From a bacterium (GTDB lineage: Bacteria > Electryoneota > RPQS01), in assembly GCA_018814465.1 (NCBI GenBank), contig JAHIZR010000383.1, positions 1 to 5,876 of the forward strand: a stretch of DNA of 5,876 nucleotides. Direction: 5' to 3'. Shown piece after piece: positions 1 through 5,876 of the stretch. How positions within the stretch are numbered: position 1 is the first letter of the stretch; each line of letters opens with the position of its first letter. Made by a program: the position numbers and the translations under genes. Under the pieces are notes generated by a model. That model did not search any database. It was not told the origin of the DNA and worked only from the letters and a program-made list of their open reading frames with translations.

Positions 1-1059
1 CATCCCTTTCAAATTGCCCGTCATATAAGCGATAATAATATAGCTGCCTAATCCGAGCAGAATCATCAGGAATACTCTGAACCGCTTGGAGCGCAACTCG
101 TTCTCCGGCAGTCTGAAGGCGGTTTCCAACGCGATGCCCAGTACGCGCGGGAATGCGTCCAGCACAGTCAGCGTCGTACTCCACATCGTCGTCAACGCGG
201 CCAGGGCGATAATCCAGAAGCTCCAGGGACCTAACGTATCCACATAAAGTCCGATGAACTGCGCCGCGAAGCCCGTGCTGCCGGAGGAGAGCTGCTCACC
301 GGTGCCATACATAACGAATGCGCCTAAAGCCATGAAACAGAAGGCCAGGATGCCGGTGCCAATATAGCCCACATTGAAATCCAGCATGACGTCCGCCGCA
401 CTCCGCACTCGCTTCTCTTTGCGTTCCGCCAGCACCCAGATGGATTGCCAGACCGGGATATCCAGACTCGTCGGCATCCACCCCATCAAGGCGATCGAAA
501 ATCCCAGCAACTCCGGCTGCATGATATCGACTTCCTGCCGGAACGATAGAATCGAGAAATCCGCTTTCCCCGTTGCCAGAGCCAGCGCCGCAATCGTCGA
601 TACAAACAACAGCACAATCACCACCCGAATGATTCCATCGAGCAGATGGAATCGTCCGAAGATCAGAATCACCGCGCAGATTGCCAGCAACACCGCCGAC
701 CAGCCGGCTGCAGTCATTCCAAGCCCGAAAACATGCGCGAACAGCGAAGCGGTAACCAACGTGACGGCCGCTTCCACGAAAAACATTGTTCCGACTGTGA
801 TTCCGATATACAGCCAAAGCGTCCACATCCCCTGTCGCCGATAACCTTCAATCAACGTCTGCCCTGTTCCCGCGACATAGCGCGAACCAAATTCAAAGAA
901 CGGGTATTTCAATAGCATTGCAAAGAAGATCGCCCAAGTAAGCGCTAAACCCCAGCCCGCTCCGGCGCGAGTACTCTGCACAAGATGGGAAACGCCAATC
1001 GCCGTTGCAGCAAGCAACAGTCCCGGTCCGTAGTTTTTGAGTGAAAAATGATTGCGCAT
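1..1059 (-). CDS. Nramp-superfamily transporter with non-canonical metal site (3' end cut)
   Basis: An inner-membrane transporter of the Nramp (SLC11/MntH-like, LeuT-fold) superfamily. The first 353 residues are visible and the last helix or two lie beyond the window edge. The call rests on the start GPGLLLAATAIGVSH (residues 11-25), the KYPFFEFGSRY segment (51-61), the broken TM6 motif GWMPTSLDIPVW (193-204) and the FNVGYIGTG segment (228-236). About nine hydrophobic helices are visible, near 11-30, 36-56, 80-108, 120-136, 140-163, 184-210, 228-250, 280-305 and 326-347. Canonical Nramp proteins bind Mn/Fe through DPGN in TM1 and MPH in TM6. Here the TM1 site reads GVSH, so the metal-binding Asp and Asn are absent; TM6 keeps Met-Pro but reads MPTS. 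The family is clear, but the substrate should not be assumed to be Mn or Fe. The ATG at 1059 is the first start after an in-frame TAA 12 bases upstream. No Shine-Dalgarno sequence lies at normal distance. It is transcribed divergently from the 805-residue exported protein. Confidence 0.85.
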   Translation of the reverse strand, partial: MRNHFSLKNYGPGLLLAATAIGVSHLVQSTRAGAGWGLALTWAIFFAMLLKYPFFEFGSRYVAGTGQTLIEGYRRQGMWTLWLYIGITVGTMFFVEAAVTLVTASLFAHVFGLGMTAAGWSAVLLAICAVILIFGRFHLLDGIIRVVIVLLFVSTIAALALATGKADFSILSFRQEVDIMQPELLGFSIALMGWMPTSLDIPVWQSIWVLAERKEKRVRSAADVMLDFNVGYIGTGILAFCFMALGAFVMYGTGEQLSSGSTGFAAQFIGLYVDTLGPWSFWIIALAALTTMWSTTLTVLDAFPRVLGIALETAFRLPENELRSKRFRVFLMILLGLGSYIIIAYMTGNLKGM

Positions 1060-1109
1060 GACGGTTACAGATTAGAAATTTATTCACTCCGATTTTTGAG
1101 AGCCTTGCT

Positions 1110-1138
1110 AATATACACTTCTCAACTCTATCGGTCAA
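1110..1138 (-). promoter_or_regulatory. Sigma70-like promoter for the Nramp-like gene
   Basis: Read on the minus strand, TTGACC (plus coordinates 1133-1138) is followed by a 17-base spacer and TATATT (1110-1115). This is close to the housekeeping consensus with ideal spacing. Transcription would begin near 1103, leaving a leader of about 45 bases before the ATG at 1059. That leader is too short for a Mn riboswitch of the yybP-ykoY type. The assignment is by consensus only. Confidence 0.65.
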
Positions 1139-1289
1139 GAGTTTGATGGTATTGTTTTAAATGCCTTTGTACTATTATTGCGGCTCAGTAGCGAAAAGCA
1201 TCTTCTTTTTAGCCTGTTTAGAATGGTATTTGCTTGCTACAGTCATGAATCTCACGCAAGACTCTGCGTCGTGACCAAGTAGGTTTTAA

Positions 1290-1314
1290 GCCGAAATCGT
1301 GTGCGATTTGTGGC
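1290..1314. promoter_or_regulatory. Inverted repeat between the divergent promoters
   Basis: AAATCG (1294-1299) and CGATTT (1304-1309) form a perfect 6-bp dyad around a TGTG loop. An outer GCC/GGC pair (1290-1292 with 1312-1314) flanks it across a small internal mismatch. It lies about 70 bases upstream of the -35 of the rightward promoter and about 150 bases from the leftward one. It could be an operator for a dimeric regulator, or chance. No U-rich tract follows, so it is not a terminator. Confidence 0.3.
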
Positions 1315-1385
1315 CGATTCATGGCAATTTGATAGAATATAGATGCATTGGCATTGAAGGAAATTACTGAAAATATTCGAGATAC

Positions 1386-1414
1386 TTGACTTTTTTGAGT
1401 TATTCTTGTATATT
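1386..1414 (+). promoter_or_regulatory. Sigma70-like promoter for the exported-protein operon
   Basis: TTGACT (1386-1391), a 17-base spacer and TATATT (1409-1414) make a near-consensus promoter. Transcription would start near 1421, giving a leader of about 90 bases before the ATG at 1513. A second TTGACT at 1440-1445 has only TCATTA at the matching -10 distance and is weaker. The same elements and spacer length occur in the opposite-facing promoter, which strengthens both calls. Confidence 0.7.
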
Positions 1415-1501
1415 CAATAGTGAGTCGATGGGGCCTTAATTGACTGGTTTTTGATTCTGCCTTCATTAGGTCGTCTCCATACGGCTTTATCACAAACACG
1501 C

Positions 1502-1506
1502 GAGGT
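1502..1506 (+). promoter_or_regulatory. Ribosome binding site of the 805-residue protein
   Basis: GAGGT ends six bases before the ATG at 1513, a normal Shine-Dalgarno spacing. It supports this start, as does the signal peptide that begins directly at that Met. Confidence 0.75.
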
Positions 1507-1512
1507 ATCATC

Positions 1513-3930
1513 ATGATTCGCACGGCTATCATCTGTACCTGCCTCGCCGTACTGTTCTGCCTACTGTCCTCTGCGAAAGCCAGTACGGACATTGCCATCG
1601 ACGCCCTGCATGGCCTGCCGGAGTTGCAGGATTATGGCGTCGATCTGGAAACCCTTTACCCCGAGTTCGATTTCGTCCTATTCGATAAAGAACGGATTCC
1701 CCTCACGGACCCGATCCGCTATGGATTGACCAGAGGGAATTGGGATCCGACGAATATTCAAGTCGAACTCACAGAAACTGTCGAAGCGCTCTATGTGATA
1801 CTCGATATCACTTATCAGCCCGGCTCGATCGATCAACTCCCCTTCATCAGCGTTGTCGCTCCCGATCAAGCACACTATACTGGCAACTACGGGAAATGGC
1901 ATCTTGATAATCCTCCGCTCGGTTCCTATGATATCACGATAAGCTGGGGCGAGGATCAGATTCGTTTCCGCGTCGGAACCGGTCCGTCCTACTGGGATGC
2001 TTATCCACCTGAAGACTACGGCGCAATGCTGTATCTAAACGGCTTTACCTGGCAGTTCTTCCGCGGACTTCCCACGCTACACTCAGCAGCAGACTTGACC
2101 AGAATTCAGGAGTATCTGGACAATGGCGGCGGCTATGGCTTGATTTATGATGCGGAGGAACCGGTTGCCTTGAAGCCGATTATTCAAGTGCGAAACTTCG
2201 ATTCTCCTGTTGATCTGTCACTCGATGTTCCCGGTCACCTGACCTATCGGAAACCTCAAGTGAAATCGGACCGGCCTGTGCAATGGTCGCTGAATTCCGC
2301 ATCTGAAGCACAGGAGATCCTCTACGAAGCCGCCTTTCGCCAGCCGCTGAATTTCATCTCCTACGATGCGAATACGAACAGCGTCACGAATCATTCATGG
2401 GCAACAACCCGCGATGTGAAGCTGCTCGAGTTTATCCCCTTTGAAGGATACCGGATCTCCGACTTCGGCACAATTCAACAGAAAGCGATGCGCACCGCTA
2501 AAACCTCAGCGGTTTTATCCGGCAGGGAAGCGGAAGACTATCTCGTACGGATACTCCGGGAAGAAGCTCTCCGTTCGGGGATGACAGAACCGGAGAATGA
2601 CTCTTTCTTCGGTCATAAGTACGACTGGACTCCCCGCCTGCTCGCCGAAGTCGCGGCGAATCCCGGGCCTGTTTGTCTCTATCGGATCGAGGGATCGGAT
2701 TATGACGGCCTGATTCCGCTGCAAGTGAATCCTTCGCCGCAGGAACAGGTTCGAATACTATGGGTTTACTCGATGCTGCCGGAAAACCCAGCAGCAATCG
2801 CTCCCGTGCATCCGAAAGCAGTGTCCCGAGCACGAACCATTGACGCAAGATCAAATGGAGTTGTTCACGAGTACGGCTTCTTCCGCGAACACTACGGCGG
2901 TGACGCGCTCGATGAGTTGGAAGAGTGGGACTGGCACTGCTATGACGGTTCGCTCTATGATCCCACCAATTTTGACGAATGGGAAGAGCGAATCCAATTT
3001 CACACGACCGGATCAAGTCCGTTGGTGAGTACGTTCATGGATCAGGTTCAGATCGTGCAGGGAGAGTTTTCCACCGCCATCGAACCGCTCGCAGGCGATG
3101 CTGAAGTCGTATTGAAGGGAGATGACGATACTCAATCCTGGGATACGTCAATGCCGTTTCCCGCCGGAAGCTACCCTCCGGTTGTTGTCGCGCGAGAGGA
3201 GACTGCCGGAGGCCGTCTGACAGCTTACTCCGATCTCCATTTCTTCCAAGACTACGCGGACAACCTGCAATTCAGCCGCAATGTCCTGAACTGGCTGAAG
3301 GGAGAGGATCAGGATCCGGTTCCTGATATTGATATCGCAGATGCCGTGATTGAAACAACGCTCGTTGATGATCAGCAAGTGACCACAACTTTCACAGTAT
3401 TGAACCGGGGCGACGCGGCGTTAACCTTCACAGCAGGATTCCCGGATATCGACTGGCTTTTAGCTGAAGGGCCAACGGATACTACGCTTCAAGCAGGAGC
3501 ATCCTGCAGCTATCAATTAACTTGGATTCACGCCGGACTTCCCGAAGGCTTCCACACTTCTACTTGTCATTTCTCGACGAACGATCCTAATGAATCCGAA
3601 TTGGATTGGCCGATCACTTTGCAGATGGTAAGGACCAGCGATGTTTCACCTGTCGCGGCGAAACCATCGAACTTTACGCTGCTTAATGCCTATCCAAATC
3701 CATTTAACTCTCAGATCAGCATCAGTTTCATCGTCGAGAAGGCCGCGACGATTGATTTCATGCTGGTAAACATCCTCGGGCAGGAAATGGAGACGCTGGC
3801 GCGACGGAATTGGTCGAATGGTGTTCATTCACTGAATCTGGATTTCTCGGATAAGCCTTCCGGATTGTATTTTCTGAAAGCCACAGCCGGAAACTCACAT
3901 CAGTTAGTCAAGCTCATGCATCTGAAATAG
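1513..3930 (+). CDS. T9SS-exported multidomain protein of unknown function
   Basis: An 805-residue protein exported by Sec and then probably carried across the outer membrane by the type IX system. Residues 1-23 are a signal peptide: a basic start, a hydrophobic core and an AKA cleavage site before STD. Residues 24-160 look beta-rich. About 170-600 is a large body I do not recognise. It includes a helix-plus-glycine stretch EYLDNGGGYGLIYD (200-213) and, near its end, SDLHFFQDY...QFSRNVLNWL (573-595). The latter resembles the closing part of GATase1/ThuA-like domains, whose members often read like GDSDFF...NxQFxLNxxNWL. Catalytic residues are not evident, so no enzyme activity is claimed. Residues 604-706 form an Ig-like domain of the HYDIN/ASPM-like type found in bacterial surface proteins, with the characteristic FSTNDPNE turn. 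Residues 721-805 are the T9SS type A sorting domain. It is probably first in an operon with the cysteine-rich gene 17 bases downstream. Export is well supported; the function is unknown. Confidence 0.9.
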   Translation: MIRTAIICTCLAVLFCLLSSAKASTDIAIDALHGLPELQDYGVDLETLYPEFDFVLFDKERIPLTDPIRYGLTRGNWDPTNIQVELTETVEALYVILDITYQPGSIDQLPFISVVAPDQAHYTGNYGKWHLDNPPLGSYDITISWGEDQIRFRVGTGPSYWDAYPPEDYGAMLYLNGFTWQFFRGLPTLHSAADLTRIQEYLDNGGGYGLIYDAEEPVALKPIIQVRNFDSPVDLSLDVPGHLTYRKPQVKSDRPVQWSLNSASEAQEILYEAAFRQPLNFISYDANTNSVTNHSWATTRDVKLLEFIPFEGYRISDFGTIQQKAMRTAKTSAVLSGREAEDYLVRILREEALRSGMTEPENDSFFGHKYDWTPRLLAEVAANPGPVCLYRIEGSDYDGLIPLQVNPSPQEQVRILWVYSMLPENPAAIAPVHPKAVSRARTIDARSNGVVHEYGFFREHYGGDALDELEEWDWHCYDGSLYDPTNFDEWEERIQFHTTGSSPLVSTFMDQVQIVQGEFSTAIEPLAGDAEVVLKGDDDTQSWDTSMPFPAGSYPPVVVAREETAGGRLTAYSDLHFFQDYADNLQFSRNVLNWLKGEDQDPVPDIDIADAVIETTLVDDQQVTTTFTVLNRGDAALTFTAGFPDIDWLLAEGPTDTTLQAGASCSYQLTWIHAGLPEGFHTSTCHFSTNDPNESELDWPITLQMVRTSDVSPVAAKPSNFTLLNAYPNPFNSQISISFIVEKAATIDFMLVNILGQEMETLARRNWSNGVHSLNLDFSDKPSGLYFLKATAGNSHQLVKLMHLK
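3673..3927 (+). other. T9SS type A C-terminal sorting domain
   Basis: Residues 721-805 of the 805-residue protein carry the hallmark order of this domain: LLNAYPNPFN (723-732), a beta strand ISISFIVEK, then LVNILGQEME (751-760), the SGLYFLKA strand (783-790) and a short end with VKLMHLK. In characterised T9SS organisms this domain directs the cargo through the outer membrane and is often cleaved, leaving the protein secreted or attached to surface polysaccharide. The match is by recognised motif order. Confidence 0.92.
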
Positions 3931-3937
3931 CAAATAC

Positions 3938-3941
3938 GAGG
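3938..3941 (+). promoter_or_regulatory. Ribosome binding site that decides the start of the small cysteine protein
   Basis: The sequence GAGGATGAGGATG (3938-3950) contains two in-frame ATGs, at 3942 and 3948. GAGG at 3938-3941 abuts the first ATG with no spacing but stands six bases before the second. The start at 3948 is therefore the more likely one. Confidence 0.6.
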
Positions 3942-3947
3942 ATGAGG

Positions 3948-4424
3948 ATGATTGCACTGCCTGCCGGAATAAGTATCGACATGCCGCCAATCGAGGTAGG
4001 CTGCCCGCGAACTGTCAGAAGCCTGTTAGGACGGGTGCGCGATTTGTATGAAGCCATCTATGATCGCTATGGACTCGAAGGGCTTGATCTGATTAATTCC
4101 GTCAGCAGAGAACATGGTATGAAGATCGCCAATCGCGCGCGCGGTGACGGTCCACCCTGGACTATTCAGCAGATCGGCGATCTTATCATTCGCATCTACA
4201 GCAACATTAATACGGACGGATCGGTTGAGGATTACGGATCGGACAGAATAACCATTCGAGTCAATCAATGTCCGTACCCATTAAGAACCTGCGCGCTTTG
4301 CTGTGCGCATACCAGCATGGAACAGGCACTCGTTGAAGCGCTCAATCCTGATTATGAGTTTATCATCGAAAAATCCATCCCGGCTAATGATCCTTACTGC
4401 TTACATGTTCTGAAACCTAAATAA
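3948..4424 (+). CDS. Small cysteine-containing protein, ATC-hydrolase/V4R-like family
   Basis: A protein of 158 residues from the ATG at 3948 (160 from 3942). It has no signal peptide or membrane segment and is therefore probably cytoplasmic. An N-terminal helical half (about 20-90) is followed by a C-terminal half with a distinctive cysteine layout: NQCPY (C108), TCALCC (C115, C118, C119), then NPDYEF and ANDPYC (C151). A CP...C..C segment followed by a late D-x-C strand recalls the L-2-amino-thiazoline-4-carboxylic-acid-hydrolase/V4R-like superfamily of small ligand-binding or sensor domains. I recognise the pattern, not a specific member, so no reaction is claimed. The cysteines could bind a metal or a thiol ligand. 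The gene starts 17 bases after the stop of the exported-protein gene and ends 35 bases before a strong terminator, so it is probably the last gene of that operon. Confidence 0.8.
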   Translation: MIALPAGISIDMPPIEVGCPRTVRSLLGRVRDLYEAIYDRYGLEGLDLINSVSREHGMKIANRARGDGPPWTIQQIGDLIIRIYSNINTDGSVEDYGSDRITIRVNQCPYPLRTCALCCAHTSMEQALVEALNPDYEFIIEKSIPANDPYCLHVLKPK

Positions 4425-4459
4425 AGCGCCATTCAATCCGCAGCAACATGCTAAAACAA

Positions 4460-4490
4460 AGAAGCCCGAGCAAACATTGCCCGGGCTTCT
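4460..4490. terminator. Bidirectional intrinsic terminator between convergent genes
   Basis: A 9-bp GC-rich stem (AGAAGCCCG at 4460-4468, CGGGCTTCT at 4482-4490) continues past one A/C mismatch into a 4-bp inner stem (GCAA 4470-4473, TTGC 4477-4480) with the loop ACA. On the minus strand it is followed by a good U-rich tail, TTGTTTTAG, so it is a strong terminator for the right-hand gene, whose stop lies 20 bases before it. On the plus strand the tail is only GTTTATAG, but the hairpin sits 35 bases after the small cysteine gene and probably ends that operon too. Confidence 0.88.
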
Positions 4491-4510
4491 GTTTATAGTG
4501 TTCTTGCTGA

Positions 4511-5876
4511 TTAGCGGCGCGCGAGCACGTAATAGAATCCAGTATAACGTGAACCGATCGTGGCATCGACATAGAACGTACTCGTCGTATTGCCAAGGAA
4601 CAGCCCGTTTGAAGCATCAAAATCCGGAGTATCTCCGCGCCATACATCGTATGAACCGGCGCCATCGACGGCGCTCCAACTCAAGCGAACGGCATCCCCG
4701 TCGCGGATAATAGTCAAGTCATCCACGGGATCGGGGGGTGTTTCGGATACGGTTAATGTTACGGGTACTACGAGTGAGGTTTCATCCGGATCATTCGATG
4801 TAATCCAAATATTCGCATAGTACGTCCCTAATTCCATACCGGTTGTATTGAACTCAACCGAAATATTATCCGCGGGAGCACCGGGAGCAATCGTGCCGTT
4901 GTCCGGCGTGACGGAGATCCAGCCGCACGGCGAATTGATGGCGATTGCCATATCACTATGGATATAGGTTTCGTTAAAGGCGATCTGCAATCCATCCAAT
5001 CCCGTCGCGCTTTCAATACCGACAGTCGAGGAAGTCAGCGTGCCAAGCATTTCGTCATACTGAAACAGAATCCGTCCATCATCGTATAGAATTACTTCAA
5101 AGGTGTAGGGATCCGACGTGTTCCAATGAACCACCGCATCCCATTCAACGATAAACCTGTCATTCGCCGCATCAGCATAATAATACACAGTACCGCCCGC
5201 CGTGGGATCGAGATCATCCCAGAACGGGCAGATGATATTATTCGGCGACTCGTCAACCGGGATTCCCTGATTCGAGTACTCGTCAGTGGTCGCCGTAAAT
5301 GAAAGCCAGCCGTTTGAGCAGATATTCACCGTCGTGTAGTTTGTTCCGAAGTAATTGAACGTGAAACCGAGATTGACGGGGCTGCTGGTGCCGTCGTCTT
5401 CAAGGTTCATTTGAACTCCCGTCGAACTGATTTCGATCCAGTTGAACTCAGGACCTCCGGCTTCATCGCTGTCAATCCAATTGTGTCCGTAGCCGTCCGG
5501 TCCGCCCGCATCATCGAGATTGCGTTCGTTTATCCGCGGATCCGCTTCACCCTTTTCAAGCTTCATAAAGGAAGCCGCAGACGATTGGCTGCATTGAGTC
5601 GATACAGTGATGCTGTACACCAGATCATTCTCGCCGACATTGGAGATTGTCAATGTTTCATTTTCGATTGCGTCCGGAATCTGACTATGATCCATCAGTT
5701 CCGGAGCGACCGCGATATCAGGAAAAAGCGGCACACCGAGTTGCGGGAAAATGATGTAGTCCAGCCACGCACAATCCTCGCCTTCGTAAAGCGAGCCGTC
5801 TTTACTGTATTGCCATGTAAACGTATGACCGCCTGCCGTTACCGGGAACGTCGCCTGCGTCCACGGGACGATGCCG
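4511..5876 (-). CDS. Modular exported protein with NIDO-like, Ig-like and FN3 domains (5' end cut)
   Basis: The C-terminal 454 residues of a larger protein. The frame is open to the window edge, so the GTG at 5734 is not a real start. Visible residues 10-44 end a beta-sandwich: FPVTAGGHTFTWQYSKDG, then DCAWLDYIIFP. This unit is familiar from large exported FCB proteins, sometimes next to C25 (gingipain-like) peptidases. Residues about 52-92 look like the first half of a HYDIN-like Ig domain (NETLTISNVGENDLVYSI). About 98-314 is a NIDO-like domain (GFTFNYFGTNY, ICSNGWLSF, CPFWDDLDP, ILFQYDEM). Residues 316-377 complete the Ig domain (CGWISVTPDNG...ITSNDPDET). Residues 381-454 are a fibronectin type III domain (LSWSAVDGAGSYDVWRG). 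The protein stops right after FN3, with no T9SS sorting domain. No catalytic motif is visible; any enzyme domain would lie upstream. Role inferred: extracellular or surface, in adhesion or substrate binding. The terminator is 20 bases downstream. Confidence 0.88.
   Translation of the reverse strand, partial: GIVPWTQATFPVTAGGHTFTWQYSKDGSLYEGEDCAWLDYIIFPQLGVPLFPDIAVAPELMDHSQIPDAIENETLTISNVGENDLVYSITVSTQCSQSSAASFMKLEKGEADPRINERNLDDAGGPDGYGHNWIDSDEAGGPEFNWIEISSTGVQMNLEDDGTSSPVNLGFTFNYFGTNYTTVNICSNGWLSFTATTDEYSNQGIPVDESPNNIICPFWDDLDPTAGGTVYYYADAANDRFIVEWDAVVHWNTSDPYTFEVILYDDGRILFQYDEMLGTLTSSTVGIESATGLDGLQIAFNETYIHSDMAIAINSPCGWISVTPDNGTIAPGAPADNISVEFNTTGMELGTYYANIWITSNDPDETSLVVPVTLTVSETPPDPVDDLTIIRDGDAVRLSWSAVDGAGSYDVWRGDTPDFDASNGLFLGNTTSTFYVDATIGSRYTGFYYVLARR
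4934..5584 (-). other. NIDO-like domain inserted within an Ig-like domain
   Basis: Visible residues about 98-314 of the right-hand protein form a self-contained beta-rich unit with the YGHNWIDSDEAGGP lead-in, SNGWLSF, PFWDDLDP, VGIESATG and LQIAFN motifs. The flanking segments read as the two halves of one HYDIN-like Ig domain. Cysteines at 95 and 317 bracket the insert, and two more, at 186 and 216, lie inside it. The boundaries are approximate and set by motif reading. Confidence 0.6.

Larger units (their letters stand above)
1060..1512. other. AT-rich divergent intergenic region
   Basis: This 453-base gap separates the divergent transporter and exported-protein genes. It holds one sigma70-like promoter facing each way and, between them, a short dyad at 1290-1314. 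I found no convincing gene in it. A 37-codon ORF starts at the ATG at 1161 on the plus strand but has no ribosome binding site. No tRNA-like fold or recognisable riboswitch was seen. The stretch from about 1139 to 1385 is otherwise unexplained AT-rich sequence. Confidence 0.8.

Noticed and set aside
296..915. Open frames on both strands inside the transporter region (minus 296-826; plus 374-844 and 646-915)
   Set aside because: They overlap the Nramp-like gene in other frames, have low-complexity compositions rich in Ser, Arg and His, and match no family. The transporter frame explains this region.
1060..1103. Possible Mn riboswitch in the leader of the Nramp-like gene
   Set aside because: The leader from the predicted start site is only about 45 bases, too short for a yybP-ykoY element, and no conserved loop motifs are seen.
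893..1138. Minus-strand 81-codon frame over the start of the transporter and its promoter
   Set aside because: It spans the promoter and is out of frame with the recognisable Nramp sequence, so it is a shadow.
1161..1274. 37-codon plus-strand ORF with a hydrophobic middle, in the intergenic region
   Set aside because: There is no Shine-Dalgarno sequence and no promoter just upstream, and ORFs of this length are expected by chance.
1218..1598. Minus-strand 126-codon frame across the intergenic region
   Set aside because: It runs antisense into the signal-peptide region of the exported protein, crosses its promoter, and shows no family signature or ribosome site.
2495..2517. Two overlapping, mutually exclusive hairpins (TAAAACC/GGTTTTA and CCGCT/AGCGG) inside the 805-residue gene
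   Set aside because: They lie mid-gene in normal coding sequence, are short, and have no adjacent regulatory context; chance is the simplest explanation.
2498..3016. Minus-strand 172-codon frame antisense to the exported protein
   Set aside because: It is Arg- and Ser-rich with no family match, and the opposite strand holds a gene with clear domains.
4477..4820. Plus-strand short frames opposite the right-hand modular protein
   Set aside because: One starts within the terminator hairpin, and both lie antisense to a clear FN3/Ig coding region.
5732..5734. GTG at 5734 as the start of the right-hand protein
   Set aside because: The frame continues open to the window edge through a recognisable domain end (DCAWLDYIIFP), so the true start lies outside the window.

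Overview
The window looks like part of a chromosome from a bacterium of the broad FCB superphylum (Bacteroidota, or one of the relatives such as Zixibacteria, Marinimicrobia, Calditrichota or KSB1). The main reason is the type IX secretion (T9SS) type A C-terminal sorting domain, with its YPNPFN motif, on the largest protein. Two further points fit: modular exported proteins built from Ig-like, FN3 and NIDO-like domains, and a non-canonical Nramp-like transporter of a type I recall from Bacteroidota. The promoters read as ordinary sigma70 (TTGAC, 17-bp spacer, TATATT) rather than the Bacteroides TAnnTTTG type, which suggests a relative outside the core Bacteroidia. I cannot place the phylum from this window alone.

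Layout. (1) Bases 1-1059, minus strand: an Nramp-superfamily membrane transporter, 3' end cut by the window edge, lacking the canonical DPGN metal-binding motif of TM1. (2) Bases 1060-1512: an AT-rich divergent intergenic region with one promoter facing each way and a small dyad between them. (3) Bases 1513-3930, plus strand: an 805-residue exported protein of unknown function, with a signal peptide, a large uncharacterised body, an Ig-like domain and a T9SS sorting domain. (4) Bases 3948-4424, plus strand: a 158-residue cysteine-containing protein, 17 bases downstream and probably co-transcribed. (5) Bases 4460-4490: a strong hairpin acting as a shared terminator for convergent genes. (6) Bases 4511-5876, minus strand: the C-terminal 454 residues of a large modular exported protein, 5' end outside the window.

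How the genes fit together. The 805-residue protein and the small cysteine protein form a likely two-gene transcription unit. The transporter and the right-hand modular protein belong to separate units. Nothing ties the four genes into one pathway. I see no RNA genes, CRISPR array, insertion sequence, phage or defence module. The best leads are the altered metal site of the transporter, the unrecognised body of the 805-residue protein, and the apparent insertion of a NIDO-like domain inside an Ig-like domain in the right-hand protein, which also ends without a sorting domain.
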